Shown here in pieces: positions 49,957 through 58,193 of a DNA stretch of 64,000 nucleotides. Source of the DNA: JAHJDR01 sp964609965. GTDB lineage: Bacteria; UBA10199; JADGCS01. Numbering within the stretch: position 1 is the stretch's first letter; the number at the start of each line of letters is the position of its first letter. The stretch lies in NCBI GenBank assembly GCA_964609965.1, contig CAZSTS010000002.1, positions 62,001-126,000 on the forward strand, in the 5' to 3' direction. The translations under genes were made by a program, and so were the position numbers. Under the pieces are notes generated by a model. That model was not told the origin of the DNA and searched no databases. It worked only from the letters and a program-made list of their open reading frames with translations.

Positions 49957-51399
49957 ATGAACACATTTGAACTTTTACAAAAATACGATGTGCCTGGTCC
50001 TCGTTACACAAGTTATCCCACAGCACCTATTTGGTCTGAGACAGTGGGGGTTAAGGATTATATAAGTAGTTTACAGGCTGTGAAGGCAGGCAAGCCCCGC
50101 ACAAAAGCCGAAGGCTTTATTCGGGGCAAACCTTTAAGTCTTTATTTTCACATGCCGTTTTGTGAAAATAAATGTCATTTCTGTGGCTGCACGCGCATTA
50201 GCACTAATGATCATTCACTCAGTGCTGTTTATACTGAGATTCTACTTAAAGAGATCCATCGAGTAGCGAAAGAGCTTCAGCGAAAAAACGAGGATACGAA
50301 AAAACAAGGATACGAAGCACGAGGAACAGTGAACCAGGTCCACTTTGGTGGAGGCTCCCCTAACTTCTTTCGTCCAGAAGAAATCTCTCAAATTATGTCA
50401 GAAGTCCGCGGTCTTTTCGATATCCAATCAGATGCTGAAATTGCTATTGAGATGAATCCCAAAACCAGCTCCAAAGAATTCTGTGCTAATTTATGGAAAG
50501 AAGGATTCAATCGTATCTCAGTTGGTGTGCAGGATTTTAATGACAATGTACAAAAGCTTATTAATCGCTTTCAAACATTTCAAATTACTTCGGAGATGAT
50601 CTCGTACTTACGCGAGCTGGGATTTCGGCATTTTAATTTTGATCTTGTTTATGGTCTGCCAGGGCAAACTCCTGAGACTTTTGAAAAGACGTTAGAGCAA
50701 ACACTTCAACTCAAACCAAATCGCCTCGCTGTTTATTCATACGCTCATATGCCTTGGTCGCATCCAGAGCAGCGGTCATTTAAGGAGAGTGATATTCCCT
50801 TGCCAGAGACAAAGATTAAACTTTTTGAAATGGCGCTTAATTATTTTTCGACCCACGGGTATCATCTTATTGGCATGGATCACTTTGCTGAAGAGGGCGA
50901 TGAGTTGTTCGCTGCAGTGAAAAATCGATCGGTTCATCGTAATTTCATGGGTTATTCTACACGTGCTGACGCACATCAAATTGGATTTGGGGCCACAAGT
51001 ATTTCGTATGTGAATGGAAATTATTTTCAGAACACTCGAGATGTTTGTCAGTATCAAGGCATTATCGAAGAGCATGAGCTGGCTACCTTTCGTGGCTTTA
51101 TTTTATCTGATGATGATAAGGTTCGTCGTGCGTTTATCACAGAGATGATGTGCCATTTGTTTGTGGATTTTGATAAATTTTCCAAAGATCACAAAATCGA
51201 TGTTGAAAAATACTTTGCAGATGAATTCAAGCTTCTCAAAGATTTCATTGATGATGGGCTCATTGAGCTCACCAAAAATCACCTCAAAGTCACCCCTCAA
51301 GGTCACCTTGTTGTTCGTAATATTGCCATGTGCTTTGATAAATATCTGGGTGAAATCAAAAAAACCGCAAGAAATCCGGTGTTTTCGAGAACAGTCTAA
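49957..51399 (+). CDS. hemN: Oxygen-independent coproporphyrinogen III oxidase (radical SAM)
   Basis: 480 residues. The radical SAM cluster FCENKCHFCGC (Cys69, Cys73, Cys76), QVHFGGGSPNF, GVQDFN, DLVYGLPGQTPE and MDHFA are all as in HemN, as is the substrate and C-terminal cap (RNIAMCFDKYLG). It makes protoporphyrinogen IX from coproporphyrinogen III without oxygen. It is longer than E. coli HemN (457), and two extra stretches explain this: residues 46-57 from a GCCCCG/CGGGGC palindrome and residues 109-124 from an ACGAGGATACG repeat. Both lie outside conserved motifs. No Shine-Dalgarno; a TTTACG-N17-TACTCT pair ends 8 nt before ATG. Confidence 0.95.
   Translation: MNTFELLQKYDVPGPRYTSYPTAPIWSETVGVKDYISSLQAVKAGKPRTKAEGFIRGKPLSLYFHMPFCENKCHFCGCTRISTNDHSLSAVYTEILLKEIHRVAKELQRKNEDTKKQGYEARGTVNQVHFGGGSPNFFRPEEISQIMSEVRGLFDIQSDAEIAIEMNPKTSSKEFCANLWKEGFNRISVGVQDFNDNVQKLINRFQTFQITSEMISYLRELGFRHFNFDLVYGLPGQTPETFEKTLEQTLQLKPNRLAVYSYAHMPWSHPEQRSFKESDIPLPETKIKLFEMALNYFSTHGYHLIGMDHFAEEGDELFAAVKNRSVHRNFMGYSTRADAHQIGFGATSISYVNGNYFQNTRDVCQYQGIIEEHELATFRGFILSDDDKVRRAFITEMMCHLFVDFDKFSKDHKIDVEKYFADEFKLLKDFIDDGLIELTKNHLKVTPQGHLVVRNIAMCFDKYLGEIKKTARNPVFSRTV
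50094..50127. repeat. Palindrome inserted in hemN
   Basis: Stem GCCCCG/CGGGGC outside and AAAGCC/GGCTTT inside. It encodes about KPRTKAEGFIRG, which has no counterpart in E. coli HemN, where the text runs AVARYPERPLSLYVH. Confidence 0.75.
50281..50323. repeat. ACGAGGATACGAAAAAAC micro-repeat inside hemN
   Basis: Two copies of GGATACGAA words identical to intergenic ones at 54036-54060, read in frame as KNEDTKKQGYEARG. E. coli HemN lacks these residues. Confidence 0.8.
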
Positions 51400-51482
51400 G
51401 GTCAAAGGTCTAAGGTCGAAGGTCGGTGATTAGAGATATTTCTCTCCGACTTTTGACTTTAGACTTTCGACTTTTGACTCTT
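51399..51482. repeat. Self-complementary GGTCAAAGGTCTAAGGTC micro-repeat
   Basis: Left arm words AAGGTCTAAGGTCGAAGGTC, right arm CGACTTTTGACTTTAGACTT and so on, forming an imperfect stem directly after the hemN stop. The similar block at 52322 follows the sigma gene. Confidence 0.7.
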
Positions 51483-51663
51483 CAGGGAATCAAATCATAT
51501 CCATCCAACTATGCTTCGCGCTAGCCATTTGGCTATAATGCCGCGTATCCAGGGTCCTGCCTGCAAATAAAGCCAACAAAAACAACAGTCTAAAATTATT
51601 AGAGAGTTGGCATAGAGGTTGCTTATGTAGTGGGTCGAAACATCGATTCAATCAGGAGAAACA

Positions 51664-52317
51664 ATGACTAAGCGAAACGATTACATTTTAGATAACCTAC
51701 ATCTAGCCAAAAATATGGCTTATCGAATGAATGGAAAGCATCAACGAGCTAATTATGATGATGTGTTAAGTTATGCTAATCTTGGCCTTATTCAAGCTGC
51801 TGATACTTATGAAACAGATCGTGGCAGTAGTTTTAAGACCTACGCGTATCGTTGTATAAAAGGCGCGATTATCGATGGTCTTAGACAAGAAAAAGTCATC
51901 GTTCGTATCAGACGAAAAGATTATCAAGGCAGAAATCAAGAAAGCGTACCAGCTTCCCTGAATATCAAAACTCCTTTAAAAGGCCTTGATGGTATTTATC
52001 TCAAGCCAAACCAATTAGTGTCTCGTCAAACGGTTTCGTTTGATGCTCATGAAGGTGTTGAAATTGGCGAAAACGAATCGTTATTTGACCCTGTAGAAAA
52101 CAGAATTGAAAATAAGCAGAAAAGAAAAGTTGTTCTCAAGGCTATGTCTAATCTTCCTTTTAAAATGCGCAGGCTTCTTATTATGCATTATTTCAAAAAC
52201 AAAACTCTTAAAGAAGCGGGCGCTACCATGAACCTTTCAAAATCATGGGCCTCACGTCTGCATGAGCGTGCGATCATGCGACTTTCTGAAAATGAAGGGC
52301 TAAGGATGGCGGCTTGA
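51664..52317 (+). CDS. Sigma-70 family factor (FliA/SigB-like size)
   Basis: 217 residues. Region 2 reads LAKNMAYRMNGKHQRANYDD, VLSYANLGLIQAADTYETDRGSSFKTYAYRCIKGAIIDGLRQE, the normal -10 recognition and core-binding segment (..DL...G..GL..A...Y....G..F.TYA...I.GAIID.LR). Region 4 (LPFKMRRLLIMHYFKNKTLKEAGATMNLSKSWASRLHERAI) has the -35 binding helix-turn-helix. A region 3 part is reduced and an acidic stretch links the two. GGAGA precedes the start. It is a group 3 alternative factor; flagellar genes are not seen nearby. hutHUI follows 138 nt downstream in the same direction. Confidence 0.88.
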   Translation: MTKRNDYILDNLHLAKNMAYRMNGKHQRANYDDVLSYANLGLIQAADTYETDRGSSFKTYAYRCIKGAIIDGLRQEKVIVRIRRKDYQGRNQESVPASLNIKTPLKGLDGIYLKPNQLVSRQTVSFDAHEGVEIGENESLFDPVENRIENKQKRKVVLKAMSNLPFKMRRLLIMHYFKNKTLKEAGATMNLSKSWASRLHERAIMRLSENEGLRMAA

Positions 52318-52321
52318 TTAT

Positions 52322-52406
52322 TTGGTCAAAAGTCCAAAGTCTAAAGTCAAATGTCTGGGGGAAATATCCCTGACCTTTGATCTTCGACCTTTGACCTTTG
52401 ACGCCT
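52322..52406. repeat. Self-complementary AAAGTCTAAAGTCAAA micro-repeat
   Basis: Left words AAAGTCCAAAGTCTAAAGTC, right words GACCTTTGATCTTCGACCTT and so on. Same family as 51399-51482. Confidence 0.7.
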
Positions 52407-52417
52407 CACATATTCCC

Positions 52418-52446
52418 TTGACCCTCCTCAAACCCAATTCTATGCA
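52418..52446 (+). promoter_or_regulatory. Promoter of hut genes, near-leaderless spacing
   Basis: TTGACC, 17-nt spacer, TATGCA (only three of six consensus bases), ending eight bases before the hutH ATG. No Shine-Dalgarno. Confidence 0.45.
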
Positions 52447-52454
52447 ATCTTTCT

Positions 52455-54005
52455 ATGGGAAAAAAAGATATTATTTTTCAATATGGTGTAGATGAGCTTA
52501 ATCCTTTTGTAGCCATGGGCTTGGCTAATGGTGTTATCAAAGGGACTTTGACTGATGAAGTGAGAACCAAGCTTAAAAAATGCCAAGAACATGTCGAAAA
52601 AATTGTAGCCAAAGGTGAGTCAGTTTATGGGATTAACACTGGCTTTGGTCCTTTGTGCAAAACAACAATTTCATCAAAACAAACTCAAAAGTTACAAGAG
52701 AATATTTTAAGATCGCATTGTGTTGGTGTGGGAAAATGTATTCCTGAGCACATTGCCAAGCTGATGATGATTCTTAAAGTTCATTCTTTGTGTTTTGGTT
52801 ATTCAGGCATAGCCCCTAAAACGATTGAACGCATATTATGGATGATCGAAAATGATGTCATTCCTCTTGTGCCTTCACAGGGTTCTGTTGGTGCTTCGGG
52901 TGATCTGGCTCCTTTGGCACATCTTTTTTTACCTCTCATTGGCGTGGGAAAAGTCGAATATCAAGGCAAGATTTGTGATATCAAAAGTGTTTATAAAAAA
53001 CATGATTTGTCCAAACTCACATTAGGGGCCAAAGAAGGCTTAGCGCTAATCAATGGCACACAATTTATTGCCGCTCATTCTGTTGATGCTGTTATCAGGC
53101 TTTTTAATTGCCTAGAAGCAGCTGATATTATCGGAGCTTTGAGTTTAGAGGCTATGCTGGGCTCGCATCGCCCTTTTAAGCAAAAACTACATGGGCTGAG
53201 ACCTTTTGCAGGTGCTCAGTTAGTCGCTGCACGGCTCACAAAATTATTAGAAGGATCAGAACTTGTTGCGTCGCATCAGAATTGTGATCGTGTTCAAGAC
53301 CCCTATTCTTTACGTTGTATGCCACAAGTCCACGGCACATCACGAGATGCTTTTGCCTATATTTTTCAACAACTGCTTATTGAACTCAATTCAGTGACAG
53401 ATAATCCTGTGGTTTTTAGTGAAAAGGAAACCATCAGCGGTGGCTGCTTTCATGGTCAGCCGTTGGCCTTGCCCATGGATTATGCTTGTTTGGCAGCAAG
53501 TGAATTAGGAAGTATTTCTGAGAGACGAACTTATCTTTTATTAGAAGGCAAAGAAGACCTCCCTATGCTTTTGATGAAAGACACGGGGATAAATTCAGGC
53601 TTCATGATTCCACAATACACAGCTGCCGCTCTTGCGAGTGAGAACAAAACACTTTGTTCCCCAGCTTCCGTAGATAGTATTCCCACTTCTGTTGGCCAAG
53701 AAGATCATGTGAGTATGGGATCCATTAGCGCACGTAAGGCCTGTCAGGTAATAGATAATCTAGAAAATATTTTGGCTGTTGAATTACTTTGCGCGACCCA
53801 AGCCTTGGATTACAGGCGCCCACTTAAGTCATCTAACGTTCTTGAATCCTGTCATCAGCTGGTAAGGCAGCGTATCAGTCATGCAGAAAAGGACCGGGTT
53901 TTTGGTGATGATCTTAGAATGACAAGTGAGATCATTGCTTGTGGTGAGTTGGTGGGTACAGCTAATGACGCGGCAAGAAAACATGGAGTAGAGTTGGAGG
54001 GGTGA
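52455..54005 (+). CDS. hutH: Histidine ammonia-lyase
   Basis: 516 residues. The MIO-forming Ala-Ser-Gly triad is in GSVGASGDLAPLAHL (147-149). Also visible are YGINTGFGPL (tyrosine of the lid loop), QDPYSLRC, NSVTDNPVVF and QEDHVSMGSISARK. All are standard HAL motifs. It deaminates L-histidine to trans-urocanate, the first step of histidine use. Length is normal. It is the first gene of hutH-hutU-hutI, with micro-repeats in the 114-nt gap before hutU. No HutC repressor is adjacent. Confidence 0.97.
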   Translation: MGKKDIIFQYGVDELNPFVAMGLANGVIKGTLTDEVRTKLKKCQEHVEKIVAKGESVYGINTGFGPLCKTTISSKQTQKLQENILRSHCVGVGKCIPEHIAKLMMILKVHSLCFGYSGIAPKTIERILWMIENDVIPLVPSQGSVGASGDLAPLAHLFLPLIGVGKVEYQGKICDIKSVYKKHDLSKLTLGAKEGLALINGTQFIAAHSVDAVIRLFNCLEAADIIGALSLEAMLGSHRPFKQKLHGLRPFAGAQLVAARLTKLLEGSELVASHQNCDRVQDPYSLRCMPQVHGTSRDAFAYIFQQLLIELNSVTDNPVVFSEKETISGGCFHGQPLALPMDYACLAASELGSISERRTYLLLEGKEDLPMLLMKDTGINSGFMIPQYTAAALASENKTLCSPASVDSIPTSVGQEDHVSMGSISARKACQVIDNLENILAVELLCATQALDYRRPLKSSNVLESCHQLVRQRISHAEKDRVFGDDLRMTSEIIACGELVGTANDAARKHGVELEG

Positions 54006-54112
54006 CTGAATGCAAGGCATAAGGCGCAAGGCATGAAGAACGAGGATACGAAAAAACGAAGGACACTAGATGCTAGAGTTGGTCACAGGTTACAGGTCGC
54101 GGGTCAGAAAAG
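54005..54112. repeat. Compound micro-repeat between hutH and hutU
   Basis: Words GCAAGGCATAAGGCGCAAGG, then ACGAGGATACGAAAAAACGA, then GATGCTAGAG, then GGTCACAGGTTACAGGTCGC. Four families side by side. The frame runs through them into hutU and gives a spurious 29-residue extension. Confidence 0.8.
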
Positions 54113-54119
54113 GACAAAT

Positions 54120-55790
54120 ATGAATTATCAAGACTTCATAAAACAATACGCAGCACACCCAAACTACAAAGCGCCACGAGGCAGCGAACTCAATGCCAAG
54201 TCTTGGCAAACCGAAGCGCCTTTGAGGATGCTTCTTAATAATCTCGATCAAGAAGTCGCTGAAGACCCAGAAAAACTTGTCGTTTATGGTGGCACAGGCC
54301 AGGCAGCGCGCAATCAAGAGTCTCTACAAAAAATTATCAAAGTGCTTTTAGAGCTTGATGATGAGCATAGTCTTTTTGTCCAATCTGGTAAGCCTGTAGC
54401 TGTTTTGCCAACAAGGATTTGCGCACCACGTGTTCTCATTGCAAACAGCAATCTCGTTCCTCACTGGGCTAATTGGGATCATTTTAATCAGCTCAAAGAA
54501 CAAGGTCTTATTATGTATGGTCAGATGACTGCTGGGAGTTGGATATACATTGGCACACAAGGTATTTTACAAGGCACTTATGAAACATTTTCCGCGTGTG
54601 CAGTTAAACATTTTGGAGGAACGCTTAAAGGAAGGCTTTTAGTGACAGGAGGTCTTGGTGGCATGGGTGGGGCACAACCTTTGGCTGCTACTTTAAATGG
54701 TTCTGTGTTTTTAGGTGTCGACGTAGATCCAAAGCGTATTCAAAAACGACTTGATACAAAATACATCGATCGCATGACATCTTCTTATGAAGAAGCAAAA
54801 AATTGGATCCTCGAAGCAAAGTCAAAGGGAGAAGCCCTTTCCGTTGGTCTTGTGGCTGACATTGGTGACACGTTAGAAAATCTTTTAAAGGATGGCATTA
54901 TTCCAGATGTTCTCACTGATCAAACATCAGCACACGATCCTTTGAATGGTTATGTGCCTCATGACCTCAGTTTAGATGAAGCTTTTAATCTTAGAAAAAC
55001 CAATCCAAAGGAATACAAAGAGCGATCTCTTAAAAGCATGGCACGTCATGTGGGTTTTATGCTCAAAATGAAAGATCAGGGGGCTGTTACTTTTGATTAT
55101 GGAAATAACCTACGCGAGTTTGCCAAACAAGGTGGAGAGGAAAACGCATTTGATTTTCCAGGATTTGTGCCTGCGTTTGTGCGTCCTTTATTTTGTGAAG
55201 GCAAAGGGCCTTTTCGTTGGGTGGCTCTCTCCGGTGATCCCGAAGATATTTTTGAAACAGATCGAGCGCTCATGGAAGCCTTTCCTGAAGACAAGCATCT
55301 TTGTCATTGGCTAAGCGAGGCGCAAAAGAAAGTCGCCTTTCAAGGTCTTCCTTCCAGAATTTGTTGGTTGGGTATGGGGGATAGAGAAAAGGCAGGATTG
55401 ATTTTTAATGACCTAGTCAAAACAGGCAAAGTCAAAGCTCCAATCGTAATTGGCCGTGATCACTTAGATTGTGGTTCTGTGGCATCTCCTTATCGAGAAA
55501 CAGAAGGCATGAAAGATGGATCTGATGCGGTTTCTGATTGGCCACTCCTTAATCTTATGGCAAGCACAGCCAGCGGCGCTACTTGGGTTTCGTTTCACCA
55601 CGGTGGTGGTGTTGGTATTGGATATTCTCAGCACGCAGGCCTTGTTCTTTTGGTTGATGGAACAGAACGCGCCGAAAAATGTATCAAGAAAGTTCTCCAT
55701 AATGATCCTGCCTTAGGTGTGATTCGTCATGCAGATGCGGGCTATGATAGCGCAGTTAATAATTTAAAGAAGTTTAAGTTGGATATATAG
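54120..55790 (+). CDS. hutU: Urocanate hydratase (urocanase)
   Basis: 556 residues from MNYQDF at 54120. AELVYGGTGQAARN-like YGGTGQAARN (about 60-69), TGGLGGMGGAQPLA, the long NAD+-binding region and the QTSAHDPLNGY, SGDPEDIF, GRDHLDCGSVASPYRETE and HHGGGVGIGYS blocks are all present. It converts urocanate to 4-imidazolone-5-propionate using tightly bound NAD+. The upstream ATG at 54033 would add residues from intergenic repeats and is rejected; real urocanases start near here. Confidence 0.97.
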   Translation: MNYQDFIKQYAAHPNYKAPRGSELNAKSWQTEAPLRMLLNNLDQEVAEDPEKLVVYGGTGQAARNQESLQKIIKVLLELDDEHSLFVQSGKPVAVLPTRICAPRVLIANSNLVPHWANWDHFNQLKEQGLIMYGQMTAGSWIYIGTQGILQGTYETFSACAVKHFGGTLKGRLLVTGGLGGMGGAQPLAATLNGSVFLGVDVDPKRIQKRLDTKYIDRMTSSYEEAKNWILEAKSKGEALSVGLVADIGDTLENLLKDGIIPDVLTDQTSAHDPLNGYVPHDLSLDEAFNLRKTNPKEYKERSLKSMARHVGFMLKMKDQGAVTFDYGNNLREFAKQGGEENAFDFPGFVPAFVRPLFCEGKGPFRWVALSGDPEDIFETDRALMEAFPEDKHLCHWLSEAQKKVAFQGLPSRICWLGMGDREKAGLIFNDLVKTGKVKAPIVIGRDHLDCGSVASPYRETEGMKDGSDAVSDWPLLNLMASTASGATWVSFHHGGGVGIGYSQHAGLVLLVDGTERAEKCIKKVLHNDPALGVIRHADAGYDSAVNNLKKFKLDI

Positions 55791-55812
55791 TAATGAGTGA
55801 TGAGAAAGAATA
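55791..55812. repeat. TAATGAGTGATGAG repeat at hutI start
   Basis: A short GATGAGT-family run forms the spacer between hutU and hutI and includes the hutI start codon. Confidence 0.6.
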
Positions 55813-57038
55813 AATCAAAAATAATCGGTCCTTTTTCCCAAATTCTCTCCATGACAGATCTTCCGGATAAAGGGTCTATCAAAGATTCTTCTTTAGAGAT
55901 TATTCAAGAGGCGGGTGTAAAAGTTGTTGATGGCAAGATTCAAGAAATTAAATCTTGGAAAGATCTTTACAAAGAAAAAGATGTTGAGCGAGTTAAAATC
56001 AAAGAACCTTCTGTTCTCTTACCAGGTTTTATTGATGCGCACACACATATTTGTTATGCAGGGTCGCGTGCACGTGATTATGCTTTGAGAAATGCAGGCC
56101 TTTCTTATTTAGAAATTGCAAAGCAGGGCGGAGGGATTTTAGACACAGTCAGAAAAACGCGCAAAGCCACGGCTTCGGAACTTTCTCGCAATCTCAAGCA
56201 TCATTCAGATCTTCAGCTTAAAAACGGTGTGACAACTTGTGAAGTCAAATCTGGTTATGGACTTAATGTGAACGATGAACTCAAAATGCTAGAAGTGATT
56301 CGCGATATTCATCAAACACATGCTCTTGATCTTATTCCCACCTGTCTCGCTGCTCACACATTGCCTCCTGAGTTTAAAGATCACCAGGCTTACTTAGATT
56401 TTTTGATAAAAGATCTTTTGCCTCTTGTTAAGAAGAGTAAATTAGCAGATCGAGTGGATATATTTGTTGAAGAAGGGGCTTTTGCACCTGAAATCTCAAA
56501 AAAATATTTATTAGCTGCCAAAGAAATGGGATTTAATCTTGTGGTGCATGCAGACCAATTTTCAACTGGAGGATCTCTCGTTGCTTGTGAGGCGCACGCG
56601 CTTTCGGCTGAGCATTTAGAGGTTTCAAGTGATGCCGAAATTGAAAACATGCTCAAAAACAACATCACGGCAGTTGTCTTGCCAGGGTGTTCTTTGGGAT
56701 TAGGAATCGAGTTTGCGCCAGCCAGAAAACTGCTCGACAAAGGCCTGCCTCTTGTTATCGCTTCTGATTGGAATCCAGGCTCAGCGCCCATGGGAGATCT
56801 TCTCACTCAGGCTTCATTATTAGGGGCTTCAGAAAACCTGTCTGCTGCCGAAATCTTTTCTGGAATAACTTGTCGTGCAGCCAAGGTGTTAAAATTAGAA
56901 GATCGAGGCATGCTCACAGAAAATATGTTGGCAGATATGGTGTCTTTTCCTTGCGAAGATTATCAAGAAATACTCTACCATCAAGGGCAGATGAGGCCGA
57001 ATGGGGTTTGGAAAAGGGGGAGGGCGTCTAGCGTCTAG
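55800..57038 (+). CDS. hutI: Imidazolonepropionase
   Basis: 412 residues. Metal-binding DAHTHICYAGSR (His81, His83 of the start chosen), NAGLSYLEIAKQGGGILDTVR, EVKSGYGL, VHADQFSTGGS, SAEHLE and ASDWNPGSAPMGDL are the amidohydrolase motifs of HutI. It opens the imidazolone ring to N-formimino-L-glutamate. The start could be ATG 55800 or GTG 55797; both lie in a repeat without clear ribosome site. The C-terminal ASSV and stop derive from the GTCTAGCGTCTAG repeat. HutG/HutF for the next step are not in this window. Confidence 0.96.
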   Translation: MRKNKSKIIGPFSQILSMTDLPDKGSIKDSSLEIIQEAGVKVVDGKIQEIKSWKDLYKEKDVERVKIKEPSVLLPGFIDAHTHICYAGSRARDYALRNAGLSYLEIAKQGGGILDTVRKTRKATASELSRNLKHHSDLQLKNGVTTCEVKSGYGLNVNDELKMLEVIRDIHQTHALDLIPTCLAAHTLPPEFKDHQAYLDFLIKDLLPLVKKSKLADRVDIFVEEGAFAPEISKKYLLAAKEMGFNLVVHADQFSTGGSLVACEAHALSAEHLEVSSDAEIENMLKNNITAVVLPGCSLGLGIEFAPARKLLDKGLPLVIASDWNPGSAPMGDLLTQASLLGASENLSAAEIFSGITCRAAKVLKLEDRGMLTENMLADMVSFPCEDYQEILYHQGQMRPNGVWKRGRASSV

Positions 57039-57096
57039 GGTCTGGTGTCTGGCGTTTTGGGGTCACGGGTTACAAGCTACTAGCTACTAGCTACAA
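57026..57096. repeat. GTCTAGCGTCTAGG and CTACTAGCTAC micro-repeats
   Basis: GCGTCTAGCGTCTAGGGTCT then GGTTACAAGCTACTAGCTAC. The first part codes the end of hutI. Confidence 0.75.
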
Positions 57097-57097
57097 A

Positions 57098-57502
57098 TCA
57101 CTGTTCCACCACTGCCAATGTGCATCTTGAAATACAGGTCAGATCATTCGTCTCTTCATTATAAATTTTGACTTCCCATACTTGAGAGCGTTTACCATTA
57201 TGAATGATGTTGCCTTCGGCTCGAACTGTTCCTTTGATAACGGATTTTAAATGATTGGCGTTGATTTCTTGTCCCACAACTATTTTGCCTTGCTCCATAG
57301 CAATCACAGTTCCACCAATGCTGGCGACAGACTCGGCTAAAGTTACAGAGATGCCACCATGTAAAATTCCCATGGGTTGATGATGTCTTTCATCAACAGG
57401 CATGGTGGCTACAACATGCCCTTTATCACATTGAGTGATTTTTATTCCGAGGTTTTCGTGTAATTTGATATTACAGATTTTGTTTATTTCTTTAATCATC
57501 AC
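57098..57502 (-). CDS. Hotdog-fold acyl-CoA thioesterase (PaaI/MenI-like)
   Basis: 134 residues. GHVVATMPVDERHHQPMGILHGGISVTLAESVASIGG is the PaaI-type thioesterase signature with catalytic glutamate near 57 and the HGG turn; GQEINANHLKSVIKGTVRAEG follows. It probably hydrolyses an acyl- or aryl-CoA such as dihydroxynaphthoyl-CoA or fatty acyl-CoA; which one cannot be said. The start overlaps the INSIG-like gene by 11 nt, so the two are translated together. Confidence 0.88.
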   Translation of the reverse strand: MMIKEINKICNIKLHENLGIKITQCDKGHVVATMPVDERHHQPMGILHGGISVTLAESVASIGGTVIAMEQGKIVVGQEINANHLKSVIKGTVRAEGNIIHNGKRSQVWEVKIYNEETNDLTCISRCTLAVVEQ

Positions 57503-58076
57503 ACTTACATGTACAATTCGTCATTTTTTCGCCTTCGAACATAACACGCCCAACATTACCTACGACAACTGATCCTGCAATATAGAGGAAGGGTAACCAA
57601 TAGACGATGCCGTAAAATTCGGGTTGTGTGTAGTGAAACGCACCAGATTGAACTAATGAGATTTCGACAGCAGAGCCTATAATGGCTGTGATGATAGCAT
57701 AAACAAGCCCACCAACTGTTTTATCAAAAATATACCAAATAGTAGTGGCAGCAAAAGCGAGTAAAATGATTTTGGAATGACTTGAGGCTGGCCAGTAGGC
57801 ACTAATAAAATACATAAAAATAAATGCTATGATGCCATAAAGAACCTTTGTCCATTTTAGATTGTATTTAGGTCTTTTGAATATTTGATCAAAGTATACA
57901 TGAGACAAAGCAATGGCTAGTGTGGCGGTTCCAAAAATCAATGGAACCCACCAGGCCTGTGCTAAAATATAAGGTGATCGATACCCTGTGATATAATTAG
58001 ATACATGAAATAAATCACAGAGGCTGCCAAGAATCCCGCCACAAACAAACAATAAAATTATTTTACATATTTTCAT
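57492..58076 (-). CDS. Bacterial INSIG-family membrane protein
   Basis: 194 residues, six hydrophobic segments. The sequence follows eukaryotic INSIG: AQAWWVPLIFGTATLAI (human SAWWVPPCCGTAA), YWPASSHSKIILL, IWYIFDKTVGGLVYAI (human WTFDRSRSGLGLGI), VQSGAFHYTQPEFYGIVYWLPFLYIAGSVVVGNVGR (human YNGVYQYTSPDF...WLPCIFFSGGVTVGNIGR; cited here in short parts). INSIGs bind sterols and regulate partner proteins; bacterial members are known, for example in mycobacteria. It is coupled to a thioesterase gene. It ends in a Cys-rich tail (CTCKC). It has a predicted leaderless promoter. Confidence 0.83.
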   Translation of the reverse strand: MKICKIILLFVCGGILGSLCDLFHVSNYITGYRSPYILAQAWWVPLIFGTATLAIALSHVYFDQIFKRPKYNLKWTKVLYGIIAFIFMYFISAYWPASSHSKIILLAFAATTIWYIFDKTVGGLVYAIITAIIGSAVEISLVQSGAFHYTQPEFYGIVYWLPFLYIAGSVVVGNVGRVMFEGEKMTNCTCKCDD

Positions 58077-58082
58077 GCCCCA

Positions 58083-58111
58083 GTTCTACCTAAGACGGGA
58101 ATTCAGGTAAA
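58083..58111 (-). promoter_or_regulatory. Promoter of INSIG-like gene, leaderless spacing
   Basis: Minus strand TTTACC, 17-nt spacer, TAGAAC, ending six bases before the ATG at 58076. Confidence 0.5.
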
Positions 58112-58193
58112 GTGATTTGTTTTTTTGAGCCTTTGATCTTTAGCTGTATATGTTTTATAGGGAAAAGCAGTATTATTATCGGTTATCGTTTTT

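Noticed and set aside
51399..52406. Tandem words taken as a CRISPR array
   Set aside because: Units are shorter than CRISPR repeats, drift in sequence, have no spacers of constant length, and no cas gene is present.
54033..54119. 29-residue N-terminal extension of HutU
   Set aside because: Coded by intergenic repeat words, absent from urocanases; MNYQDF at 54120 is the natural start.
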